64,000 nt of DNA, taken from contig JAIVEN010000013.1 in NCBI GenBank assembly GCA_026686845.1, positions 950,001 to 1,014,000 of the forward strand, in the 5' to 3' direction. The notes beneath the pieces are model-generated. The model did no database searches and was not told the DNA's origin. It saw only the letters and a list, made by a program, of their open reading frames with translations. A program made the translations under genes and the position numbers. Of the stretch, positions 48,396 to 60,137 are shown piece by piece. This DNA is from Adenanthera pavonina (Eukaryota > Streptophyta > Magnoliopsida > Fabales > Fabaceae). Position 1 is the first letter of the stretch, and every line of letters starts with the position of its first letter.

Positions 48396-51300
48396 TTAGC
48401 GCTTTTGTTTTTTGTCAATGTCATGAAGCACACACACATCTGCAGCTGTCTTCATCTGTTACCACCCCAAGGGTCTTAGTGCAGATTAAATTAGAGGGCT
48501 CAAGTATATGAACAAGTAAATATAAATAAATAAAATGACAAAAACAGTCGCTAGTTTGATCATGGCCGAATACAAAATGCTTAAGTAACCAAATCTGACT
48601 AATATATCTAGCCAAGCATGTGAAGAACAAACTTAATTGAATCAATGGTTAGTCATAATAGTATGTTGTTGCACCATAATAAAGTCCATGTCAAGCAGGA
48701 GTGCGCTGAAGCATCAAGTAACATGCTAGTTGTTAGGTTATATGTCCAGTGCAAAGTAAGCAAAGTCATCAATGTAAATCGACATTTGAGAGCTTTTGTG
48801 CAAATGGACCATTGTCAAAGGTCACGTCCTCTAAGTAAATTTCCAATGTTGTATTCCAATGCAAATATGAATATTATGTTAATGGTTAAACCAAAGACTA
48901 TCTGAGATGACTAGTGTTGAGTTTAGGAGGCAGTAGATCTTCTGTTATGTCACGATAAAAGGATGAATTTTTTGAGTACGAACCTGTATAATATTTACAA
49001 CTTGCTTGATCGCCCATCCAAATAAACTTGTACCAACCAGGAAAGAAACTATTGATATCTTCTGCAAACTACTCGCTAACACCTGAAAAGGATTGATAAT
49101 TGAGAAACTAAAATGATCTTGGGGAACCTTCTAGACATCTTCAACATCCAAAAAATTGAAACGCACACAGATTAGATAACTTACATCCATCAATTTCTCT
49201 GATTGATTCTCTGACAGAAGAAATAGGATTAAGTAAAGAACCTGTAAAATGAGAAATTTTTTGTTTAAATAATTTTTCTTTTTGAAAGTGAACAAGCAGA
49301 CAGAAAGACAATTACCTCACATGAGACGCAGCAATAAGCCATAAACATCCTATTCCCATAATATGCCTTAAAAAGCCAGCTAGTGCTGTCCTTTACATCT
49401 TTATGACTTGCCTTGCCTAGCAAGAAAGTGCTGCAATTGAAGCATGATGATCCAGCAAAAGGAACTTTATAAAAGACCAAAACAAATGAACAGAGACTTG
49501 TACATTATATGAAGGGGAGGGAAACATGACATTGATTCATTGACAAGTACCTGTACATTTGCAGCCAGTGGCTTGCAATATCTAAGGCAAGCAATGACAA
49601 GAAGATTAGACCAGGCCTTCACAAAGATTCAACCCGAACATCAGACATACATGCTTAAAACTCTAGCATTAGATGAAATGCTTGAGGGCTTGAAAAATCT
49701 TACTTGTATACTTGGGAAAGTATTATAAGTAGACAAGCTGTACTAATTCTGTTATGGAGGAAAAAATAATTCAAATGAGCAAATGGAAGCACAAAATATA
49801 AAAATAATAGCAGCATTATTATTTATTAATACTTCTCTTTGGCTTTTATGCATAAGAGTGTGCATGCAAGGATGCCTATGAAGCATGGATGCTACAAAAT
49901 AAGAGCAGTCCACTTCCAACATGTCTGCCATTCATTAGACACTACATGACACTTCAAATTACGTATGGACACTCCATATTTTGTTGTGTCACTTGTCCTT
50001 AAATGCATCAGCATTGTGCCATGTGTTTGTGTAAGTGCCTATGCACATACAAGGATGTGTGTATGTGTGCCAAAGGGGAGATAGTGAGAGAATTACCTGT
50101 CTGTTATCATGTCAAGCACAGCTCCAAAAGTTGATACTGAAACAAGTAAAAACACAATATAAACATGCCATAGTAATATATTTGTTCAATATATTTACCA
50201 ACTTTTGCCTGGAGCTGCCTAGAATTCTAAAAATATATGCATTGAAGTCCATAACACACAGAAGGAACTTATCGAGCAATAAATCACAGAAAAAAAATTT
50301 AATAAATGACAAGGATTCACTTCAAATTAAGAGTCTGATCCATCTACAACCATGGAGAATGGTTAGAGTGATGCATATACATGAAACAATGTTAACACTA
50401 TGCAGCATTGAATATATACATGTAACTCTGAAGGTGTAGCATGAGTACATGCGTATTACAAGTTTACAACAATATAAAGTTAGCAGGTGTCCTAAAGCAA
50501 GGAACCAAGAGGGGTTTAGCAATTGAGATGCAAGGTAAACAAAGAGTGCTAACCTGAGTGAAGGCACTAAAATTAAAGGAAGGGAGTGGGAAGGACAGAA
50601 AAACTATGGTATATGAATAAGTAACAACAGAATGATCAAGAATTCAAGAAAAACTTCAACAAGTCTTAAGAATTCGAGTTTATAACCAGAATAGATGCAG
50701 CGTTCCAGCATTACATAAAAAGAAGAGATAAAGTGCCCAGATAATCATAAAGAAACAGGAAAACAGCTTCCCAATGATAAAGTGCCCAGATAATCATAAA
50801 CAGCGTTCACTGGAATCATTAGATCAGATCAGTTCCATGGTCATCACTTGTCATCATTTCATATCCTCCTTTATAAAATTTACATCATTCCACATAATCT
50901 TTTGTCTCATTTAAATGGGCGTCATCTGGCTGTCATAAACTTAAAGACACATCAGCTTCCCAATGGTTCTTGACCATCGCCTCTTGACTCCAAATTTGGT
51001 TTAATTACAAGCCCAGAGCTAGACAAGTTCAGTGGATAAGCTTTTGGGTTTATTTATTGTTTTCACCCATTCAAAAAAAAAAAAAAAAAGCCACGAGCTG
51101 ACTTCAGTAGCAAAGGAAAGTGAATTGCCTCACACAAAAAGGCAACAGAGATGAGAGCCTGACTGAAACAGCCATGCCTGAAGCATTAAAAACGGACGAG
51201 GAGCCTTTTGTCACATAGCCTCAGTACCTTAAGTGTGCCATTTAGCACCTTTGATCTCTCACTTACAAAAAGTAATAATTGATTAGTTGACAATACAACA

Positions 51301-53202
51301 ACAACATTAGTCTTATCCCATTGAGTAGGATCGGCTACATAGATCATACGATGCCAATGGACTCTATCAAAAACTATCTCTTTAGATAAATCATTTATCA
51401 AGAGGTCACGCTTAATAACTTCTCTTAGTATCCTTCTTGGTCTTCCTCTACACCTTTTAATAAAATTTCAAGCCATTTGATCAACTCTCATTACTGGCTC
51501 CTCTTGTCCTCTTCTTTGTACATGCTCAAACCACCTTAAACGATTTTCCACCATTTTCTCCTCAATAGGTGCTACTCCGATTTTCCCTCGTATACAATCA
51601 TTTCGTATCTTATCCATTCTTATATGACCACACATCTATCTCAACATTCTCATATCTGCTACTTCCATTTTATGCTCTTGTTACCCTTTCAAAGCCTAAT
51701 ATTCATTGTCATATAACATTGCTGGCCTTATAGTAGTTCGATAAAATTTCCATTTAAACTTAGTAGGTACCTTATAGTCACAAATAATTTCTGAAACTTT
51801 TCTCCACTTTAACCACCCAACTTGTATTCTATGCATAACATCTCTATCAGTTTCACCATCACTTTGTAAAATTGACCTCAAATGCTTGAACTTTAACACT
51901 TTTGTAATGGTTTGCTCTCCAATTTTTACCTCTAAACCATTTCTAATTGGCCTCTTGTTAAATTTACAATACATATATTTTGTTTTACTTCTACTCAAGC
52001 CAAAATCTTTTGATTCCAAAATGTGTCTCCATAACTAAAATTTAGAATTGACCTCTTCTCTTGAGTTCTCAATTCAAACTATATCATTCGCAAAAAGCAT
52101 ACACATAGGAATTTCTTTCTATATATGTTTTGTTAGATCATCCAAAATCAAATCAAACAAATATAGACTCAAGAAAAATCCTTAATATAAACATATTTTT
52201 ATAGGAAAGTCCTTTGTCTCACCTTCAAGAGTTTTCACACTTGTTGTTATTCCCTCATACATATTTTGATAAATTGATCAGTTGACAATAACATTTAAAA
52301 AATATAATGCAAAAAATAAAAACAACCATGATCTGCCACTTGCACAGAGCATTTGGCCGTCATAATTAGAATGCAATGAAATCCATTGCAGAGTGCAGCC
52401 ATGGAAGAAAGATGCATAAAGACTTCTACAGTGTGAACTAACACTAGTTTTGTATTCAATAGGAGACTTCAAAACATAAATTGAAACTGCTATGAAATGA
52501 ATAAGGAATTTATACCCTGATTAAATTTGCGAGCACACCAACCGTCCACAGCATCACAGACAAAGCTGAAAAAACAAGTATAGCCACATTATGCCCCCAA
52601 TTCCATTAATGTTAAAGAGAGAATAAAGCTGGATAATTGAAAAGACTTGTGTAATTGCTTTCCACCTAAAAAAGTAAAGAATACAGAAAAGCATTCTGTT
52701 TCTGAAGCATAAGTAGAAGGCAGCACAGTTTACAATAATCCGGATGTATCCTGCAATACCACAAAGCCAGTTTTAAACAGCAAACTCATGGATATTACCA
52801 AAGAGGGAATCAACTTAATGTGAATTTGGACGGTTATGCATAACTTCCTTCCAGTAGAAATACCAGTTGCAAACAGATGGCATAATCCAATATAAATGAG
52901 ATAGCGTTCTGACTATTTTAAAACAGAACAGTGCAGAGTCTTCAGTTTAAACATTCATGGTATTGGACTCCAATTGTCCAAAGACAAAATGTGGCAATAA
53001 ATGCTACAGTTGTAAGAACCTAGCTCTATCACATGTTTCTTATATGTGCAATAGTTGTAAGAACTACATGTTCCCAAAAAATGTTAAGTAAACAGCAGAG
53101 AAACACAAAATCCGCTAGTAAAGATAAATACCCACCAATAATATTAGGAATGTAAAGGTAAACGGATAATTTACTGGGTCTTGGTCCAGGCTTTTTGGCC
53201 AT
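48396..53202 (-). CDS. PIS1: phosphatidylinositol synthase (CDP-DAG:inositol transferase)
   Basis: Ten coding exons on the minus strand join in frame: 53202-53136, 52750-52666, 52565-52516, 50136-50097, 49748-49704, 49616-49551, 49430-49316, 49241-49185, 49082-48984 and 48455-48396. The product is 227 residues, the same length I recall for Arabidopsis PIS1. The enzyme joins CDP-diacylglycerol and myo-inositol to make phosphatidylinositol in the ER membrane. The CDP-alcohol phosphotransferase signature D-x2-D-G-x2-A-R-x8-G-x3-D-x3-D is complete: D55, D58, G59, A62, R63, G72, D76, D80 (DAVDGWCAR, then FGAVLDMITD). Other landmarks: YLYIPNIIGYIR, LALDIASHWLQMYS, SHKDVKDSTSWLF, YGNRMFM and MKTAADVCVLHDID. 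Exons 3 and 4 are separated by 2.4 kb because a LINE sits in intron 3. The splice that joins them lies within the catalytic motif. Confidence 0.97.
51296..52272 (-). mobile_element. 5'-truncated RTE-type LINE in PIS intron 3
   Basis: 977 bp, on the same strand as the host gene, flanked by an 18-bp target duplication: ATTGATTAGTTGACAATA at 51278-51295 and ATTGATCAGTTGACAATA at 52273-52290 (one mismatch). The minus strand reads reverse-transcriptase palm and thumb pieces (YEGITTSVKTLEGETKDFPI, FGLSRSKTKYMYCKF, KFKHLRSILQSDGETDRDV) and then the plant RTE C-terminal signature (HKMEVADMRMLRWMCGHIR, GRPRRILREVIKRDLL). The 3' end is a (TTG)n tail, typical of RTE elements. The catalytic YADD-like site is altered and stops are present, so it is inactive. 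Confidence 0.85.
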
Positions 53203-54680
53203 TGAAAGCTTCTTTATATACTTAAACTTGCCTTAAATGTATAGGATTGCCAATCAGATTTTCACCTGCACACATTTGTTTCCAGTAAGAACCAAATCAA
53301 CAAAGACACAAGCACACGAACATGAATATAGACAAGCATTACATTGACGATCATCAACCTTGTAACACCAACCTAAATTCCAAATACATGGGTTTAAAAG
53401 GGAATTTTAATCATTGGGATGTCACCACACGTCAACATCTGACAATGAATTTCCTTAGTTTATTATCTACTTTAAAAACAAGCAATTTATAAGCTCCTAT
53501 AAAATATAATAACTATGGCATAAATACATAAATCCTGACCTCCACGAGTTCTATGTAACATGCTGCACAATATAATAATGTTCCAAATTGCACTTTCTAA
53601 TAACCATTAGATTAAGAAGCAACAGCTACTAAGCTAGAACAATATGTAGATGATTTGGCTGTTGATTTAATCATTACCTCAAGTAACGTATAATCAGGTA
53701 TTTATATCCTTAGATAGGACGACCATTTACTTCAAAACTTTCAAACAAGAAGGCACCAGATTATCTCTCCATATTAATCACTAAACTATATCTCAAGTAA
53801 TTTACATCCATAATATATTTTTCATTTCATTCACGTTGTTAGGCTCCTCAATCCTTTATCTTCCCACGGGGTTTCCAGTTTTCCTTATCTTCTGAGACCT
53901 CCCCTCTTACTTTCCGCGTCCTCTCAGCCCGTTGATCTACTCAATCAGATAAAGTTAGCAAGATCCGCAAGCAAAAGAACTCTTCATAGTTCAATTGGAA
54001 GTGTAGAGGGAAAATGAAAAGTGTGTCACACAAATGAAGATGATAAGTCATGGCATCGAGCTGCCAGCGTTTAGATATTAGAAATTGAGGGACTGGAAGG
54101 ACGGATAAGGGGTGCTAAACGTGAACAAAGGTAACCACCTACTGTCTAGGAAATTTCGTCAACTTAAACACTAAGAGACGATGCGCGAGATGAAAACTGG
54201 ACCCTTCACCGTTGGAAAAGGTCAAATCACAATCGACTTACCAAGCTCCTAAAAAGCTAGAAGTCATTCGTTTTCACTGATTTATGGGCAAACTGTGAAT
54301 GGAAACCAAACAGGACTGGAAAAGGATCGGATAAAGAAAACTCCAGCTAAGGAAAAATAAAACACATAAAAACAAACAAATAGAATAAAATTATCCGGTT
54401 CATTCACAGGGGATAGTATTACGTCTTTTTGGGGGAAAAGGGGGGCCGGGGGGGGGGGGCGGAGCATTAGGACGATAAGATACCGTGGAGGTCGACAACA
54501 GAAGCTTCGATGAGGTGGCGCCGGAGATGAGGGTACGTTGGGATGAAACAAATTCCGGCGAAAGGAGGAGATGTAGGTGGAGATTTGGCCGATTGCAATC
54601 ACGTTGAGATATGGAGCAGCAAATAATCAGGGGTGAAGTGGGAGTGCGACGCTGAAAGTCTGTCTATGAATTTGCTTTCA
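53203..54680 (-). promoter_or_regulatory. 5' UTR exons and leader intron of PIS
   Basis: The ATG exon extends to an acceptor GTGTGCAG at 53266-53267, so 53203-53265 is 5' UTR. A pyrimidine-rich leader exon probably ends at about 54486 (CTCCACG before GTATCTT) and begins near 54660-54700, giving a leader intron of about 1.2 kb. A second CT-rich candidate leader exon ends at 55049 (CATCCAAG before GTAGGATT). The minus-strand open frame 54602-54282 runs across the leader exon and intron and is not a protein I recognise. Confidence 0.45.
54431..54462 (+). other. G-rich tract, quadruplex-forming motif
   Basis: The plus strand has G5, A4, G6, CC, G12, C, GG in a row: three long G runs with short loops, able to fold as a G-quadruplex. 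It lies in the template-complement strand of the likely PIS leader intron, about 25-55 bp downstream of its donor, so the nascent RNA there is C-rich and the displaced DNA strand would be G-rich. Confidence 0.7.
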
Positions 54681-55049
54681 TCGTTTTCAAATATTAATTT
54701 TAAAGAAAATTACAGCGAAGGACCTATAAGTATTATACCATTAATTATGAAAAATCATAAAAATTGCAAGTAAATAGAAGAGCGCTGTGTGTTCGCGGTA
54801 ACAGTCTCATTTCAACTACCTTAACTTGCACTATTTTAACCGGAGGAAAAAAAACTGGGATCCCAATTACAGTGTGTAGGATGGCCTAATTCAGAAGGGG
54901 AAGTAGGTTTCGGAAAAAGGGATCGTTTTACAACTGGTGGATGCGAAGAACATGCAGTGTAATATTGGGATACATGTTCTGAGATCACAAAGTATAAAAG
55001 AATCAAAACATTAGTGTACCAAAAGAATCGAACCTTAAAAAATCCTACC

Positions 55050-58000
55050 TTGGATGCAGAGGAGGAGTAGAGAGCAGAGGAGGACGGGAAAGAGGGACGG
55101 GACAGATGAAGAGAGCCTTGTCGGATGTGGCGGAATGGAGGATGAGAAGAGGGAAGCTGCTACAATATAATTATGGACGCAACATGGGAGAAAGATTCGA
55201 ATTCGAATAAAAAAAAATGGGAAAAATCAATTGTTTAGTCACCCAACCATAGATCAATTAGTGAGTTGGTCCCTCGGCTTTAAAATTTTTTAAATCATTT
55301 CGTAAACTTTGATGCCAAAAATAAGTTAGTCCCTGAATTTTTATTTCATTAGGAATTTTGCTTTGATCATATACACATACATGGATGATGAATTGACACT
55401 GGCTACATTAAATAAGCTTTAAAAAAAAAACAATAATGGAGCGCATAAGGTGCAATCTTTAAGTCATATGCCTTTTTTTTAGCCAATAATCGTATGCCCT
55501 CTTCTTTCTTTTATTTTTTTGTCAGTAAGTCATATGCCTCTTTTTGGTAACAATAAGCCATATGCCTTTAACGTTGCCTTTTTTGTTTACAGTTAATTTA
55601 GATATTTAATTAGTTGGTGCTGATTTATTATTCACATGTTTTCTCTGTAAGCCACATCAACTACTGCTGGATGCTCTAATGCCATGTGTCTATTATATTA
55701 TGATAAGGACTAAATTACTAACAATATGAAATTTTAGAGACCAACTTGTTAACGATATATGAAAATCCCTTATAATATAATCTTTTCCAGGGAAAGTTTA
55801 CTGATCATAATAACAGTACTTTTCTTATATTAAAACTGTTTCAAATAAAAATATTTTAAAATCTTCGAAATTTCCCCCCCTTATCCCACTCCTATCACAT
55901 TATCTTTATTTATTTTTATTAACAGTGCTTTTTTATATTTTAATTATTTCAAATAAAAATATTTTAAAATCTTCAAAATCTTTCCCATAATTTCAATTTT
56001 CATTGTTATCATCTCTATTTATTTTTATTTTATATTTTTTATACAATTTTAATTTCATACTTTATTTGAGCACCTATTATTATTTTTTAAATTTTCCTTT
56101 TATTCAAATCTTATTATCTATTTTGATTTTAAATAAATATTTTTACGTAATATTTTTAAAATACCTTTTTTATTTAAATAATTTTATTATCGATTTAAAG
56201 TAATATTTTTAAAAAATTATTATTTTTTACATTTTCTCATTAATTTGTATTTAATCTCCCTCCATTTTTTTCTTTCTCCAAAATAATTTTTAAATCTTTA
56301 TTGGTTAGTTACAAATTGCTTGATTATTTTTATAACTTTTTTTCAATTTAATTTAGTATTTATTTAAATAATATCATATTTCTTTAAATTTTAATATGTC
56401 CCGTGCAAAACGCATGAAAAAAAAATCTATTTTGTTTAGTTTATGTAAAACTAAATTCATTATTTGATAGAACATAAATGAGAAATTGATAGCATGTGAA
56501 TGCCAAGTAAGGAATAATTCCTTGATTGAATTGAAAGCTTTTAAAAAAAAAAACAGAGAAAGTGAGAAAGGGCGGTTAAGCAAAGACAGACTCTTTTTTA
56601 GTACAAAAGATGGACTTTAGATTAAAAAAATTAAAGAAATGGGCTAAGTAGAGGGAAGAAGTGGCTGAGATCCAAAAAGAGGAAGGAATGAAATAGTAGG
56701 AGGGGAAGGTGTGTTGGAGTTGGAGATGATAGGAATTTTTTTATTCTGGCCAAGAAAATGATAGGAATTAAAGGAAGGACAAATGGAAATCACAGAAATC
56801 GAAGGGAATCAAGTGGAGTGACGTGTGAAAGTCGAGATTGATGGAGGGTTGAAATGGAGAAAGCAAAAGCAGAAGCAGATGGTTCTTCTTCACAACTTCC
56901 ACAACTGGACTGGATACTCCGAGAGCACGCTCTCTCAATGAAAGAGTGGATGACAATGCATCATAGTTACCACTTTCCAGTCTACTAGATTTTCTAATAA
57001 TAATAATATAAAATTAATATTAAAATTATATATATTAATTAATATAGTGAAAGAAGCCAGTAGGAAAGCGAGATATGTGGAGATGCGTAGGTCAAGTTAA
57101 ACTGTATGGCTAGTGCCAATGCCATCAACACTTTTTAGGGTACATCTATCTCTCGGCCTAGCTGTTTGCTTTGCAATCCAAAAACCAACCCTAACCCTAC
57201 CTGGCTTCTTACCTTCATGGGAAAAATGGTTTTTGAGTATAGACTATAAAGACAATAGATTTTTGGGAGGTGAAAGAAAGATAATTGGTTTTTCGGGATA
57301 AGGGGTATGATGGGTATTAATAAAATATGAGTGTAATGGCCAAATTGCCCTTAAGTAATAATGATAAGGAAAAAAATCAAACCTAGATTAAGACTCATGT
57401 TGGAGGGAAGAAAAAATTGAACGAAGAAGCACGCACATTCATAACTCGGTGGAGACAAAGACAAAGGCGATGACAATGATAGAGGTGACAGCGTGAGGTG
57501 AGTGGTTGTTCATTGAAGGAAGCGTCATTGACAATCAACTTTCTTGATCAGGGAGCAAAGCATTTTTCTTCTCGTTGTTCATCTATATTGAATCCTTTAA
57601 GGTATGTATCTAAATCTTGCCGTCATTTTTCTTCTTCATTATTGCTACAATCTTTGGCTATAAAGAAACTGAGTACGAACAAAGTTGCTTGCTTAATTTC
57701 TCCCATAAAGTAAATGATGAATGCACTGTAAGGGACTTTAAAATTATATTCTTAAAATAATAACATCTTAGAATGATAAATTAACCTCATATTTGTATTT
57801 CAAATCAGTTCACAACTAAATTTAAAAAAAAAAAGTGTTGGGGGATTATATATTGTGCCAAAAAAAAAAGAATTCCACAATATTAAGTGATTTAAATCAT
57901 TGAGGCTTTATATTTTGGTTTTTTTATAACCAAACAATATAAAACAGTGTTCACCATGTGTTTGATGAAAAGCCTCAAAGAAGTGCGTTTATGATGAATG

Positions 58001-58860
58001 GTCTAGAGACATGCATTTTGAATTCGTAAAATTATAGCCATTGTTGGTGCATTATAGCCACTTGCCTCATGACTCTACTTTTACTCACTTTCCATCCGTT
58101 CCTATTTGATCTAAAATATACCAAATATAGATGTAATATGACCATTTATTTTACCATATAAACCTCCTTGATGTCATGAAATTTTTTAGAAATAAAATGC
58201 CTATCTCTCACATAGTATGCTATAACTTAAATACATAAATATTATGGCTTGTAGTTTAGTATGTTTATGACGAATAGTTAGAAGATCTGCATTTTGATAC
58301 ACTTGTTTTCCATGTCAATTCACAGTGCATTTACTCACTTATAACCATTGACTGAAGCATGTGATAGAGCTCTTAATCAAAGGTTAAAGCAAAATAGTGA
58401 TTTGGATTAGATGGACTTGATTTGGAACTTTGCAAGTGGGAGATGTGATTTGTCTTTGTCTTGGCATGGAGGAGTTGAATTGCAATATTATAATCATGAA
58501 AGGATCTTGGGTTCAGAGATTCTTTGGTTGAATCTAATCAGTTCACCAAAGATGGACCTTAAAGATTGGTTGTGATGATTCTAATGAATATATCTTTTAG
58601 AATATTTACATTTTATGATTGTTAATGCATGTAAATTTTAGGGATATTTATAAATCTTTATATATACTTTTGGAATATGTATGTTATATGATGTACCAAG
58701 GTATCATTTGGTGATAAATTGATATGTAATTTATGGGATTGACTGGAATTGTTGTATAAGACTAATATAATAAAATAGATCAATTGTTATTATATATGTT
58801 GATGTATATTTATCGATAGCATATCTTTGAAATGATTGTAATCAAATATTCTTAAAAAAC
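55050..58860. other. intergenic, no confirmed gene
   Basis: 55050-55190 may hold an alternative PIS leader exon (CT-rich on the minus strand, with a TATAATT-like box nearby). 55800-56400 is very AT-rich with a local duplication (TTTCAAATAAAAATATTTTA occurs at 55849 and 55948). The frames at 56768-56956, 57113-57301 and 57498-57713 have no domain features or partner exons. Confidence 0.5.
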
Positions 58861-59235
58861 TGCCAACCACCTGAATTGATTTTTTCAATTATAATTTCGA
58901 TGTGATTAATCATTTTTTCTAAAACCTCACTGATGTCTATAAAAAATGTTTGACTACTCAATTAAATTTTTTCAATTATAATTTTGATGTGGCCAATTAT
59001 TTTGTAATCACCGCAGAGGACAAGTGAGCACATTAGCTAAAATCTCACCCATACCCATGGAAAACAGTTGACCACCCAAATTGATTTTTCCAAGTATAAT
59101 TTTAATGCGGTCAACCATTTTTTCCGAAATCTCATCCATGCTCATGAAAAACAATCAATCATTTAATTAGATTTTTCTAGTTATAATTTTGATGTGGTCA
59201 ATCATTTTTGTAGTCATCTTAAAAGCCAAATAACC
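58861..59235. repeat. diverged tandem repeat, four units of about 85-118 bp
   Basis: Units start near 58861, 58951, 59069 and 59152. Each reads roughly (T)TGACCACCCAAATTGATTTT, then TTCAATTATAATTTTGATGT, GGTCAATCATTTTTTC and, in three of them, AAAATCTCACCCATGCTCATG. An extra block of about 30 bp in the second unit makes the spacing uneven. It is non-coding. Confidence 0.65.
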
Positions 59236-59654
59236 ACAGCAAGGTAGTCAAGTCCAACTTGTTGCATGTACAATTGTTCAATATCTTTGTGTAATTCATT
59301 ACACTCTACAAGATTGTATAATACATGATTATCATGCCAAATTGATAAGCAATTAAAAACAAAGTATTTAGTATCATTAAGGACATATTAGTACACTATA
59401 ATATATACATCTATAGAATGGCTGATAGATCTATAGAATGACTGACGGACTGATCATTTATAGTACAATATTCCATTTGATAATAATATCATATCATGAC
59501 CAATTGCTTTTGACAATAATTGAAAGATTGTAATGGTGCTATATTTAAACTTACAGAACCACAAGATATATTCTATTAAGTGTCTATGTTTCCAATCCAA
59601 GTATAACTATACCCACTACACCAAAATAGGCTTTTCTTAGCGGTTATTAACCCC

Positions 59655-60032
59655 CAATAATGCCAATACTGATAAAAGTTGGTATTGTCATTGGCGGTTG
59701 TGAACCACCAATAAAACTTTACATTCATTGGTGGTTATACAAAACAACCACAAAGAAAAATGTTTTCTATTTAAATAACATTTAATTTATTTTCACTTTA
59801 GTTGGCGGTTATACAAGATAACCGGCAACTATTATATAGCAAATTTTTTTAAATATTAAATTGAATTTTATTATAGTTGGCGGTTATATATCACAACCGC
59901 CAACTAATATATATTGAATTTTTATTTTAATTTATATGTTAAATTGAATATTTACTTTTCGTTGGTGGTTATATTATATAATAGCCAACTATAGTGAAAA
60001 AGTTGGTGGTTATAATAATAACCGCCAACGAA
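59655..60032. repeat. CACTA subterminal inverted repeats
   Basis: GGCGGTT or GGTGGTT occurs near 59691, 59731, 59813, 59880, 59965 and 60005. Its complement (AACCGCC, AACCACC or AACCGGC) occurs near 59702, 59755, 59820, 59897 and 60020. Neighbouring plus and minus units form hairpins, such as GGCGGTTATATATCACAACCGCC at about 59880-59902. Confidence 0.75.
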
Positions 60033-60137
60033 AGTTATAATTTTTTTTTTGTTTTCCTTTATATTTTTTAACATTCTCACTGACCTGCTTCAGTATCAAT
60101 ACGTAGAACAAAATACCCAGAACCTAAGAACCAAAAG

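Noticed and set aside
56003..56203. 66-codon Phe/Leu-rich plus-strand frame, membrane-protein-like
   Set aside because: It comes from T-rich sequence; composition alone explains the hydrophobic look.
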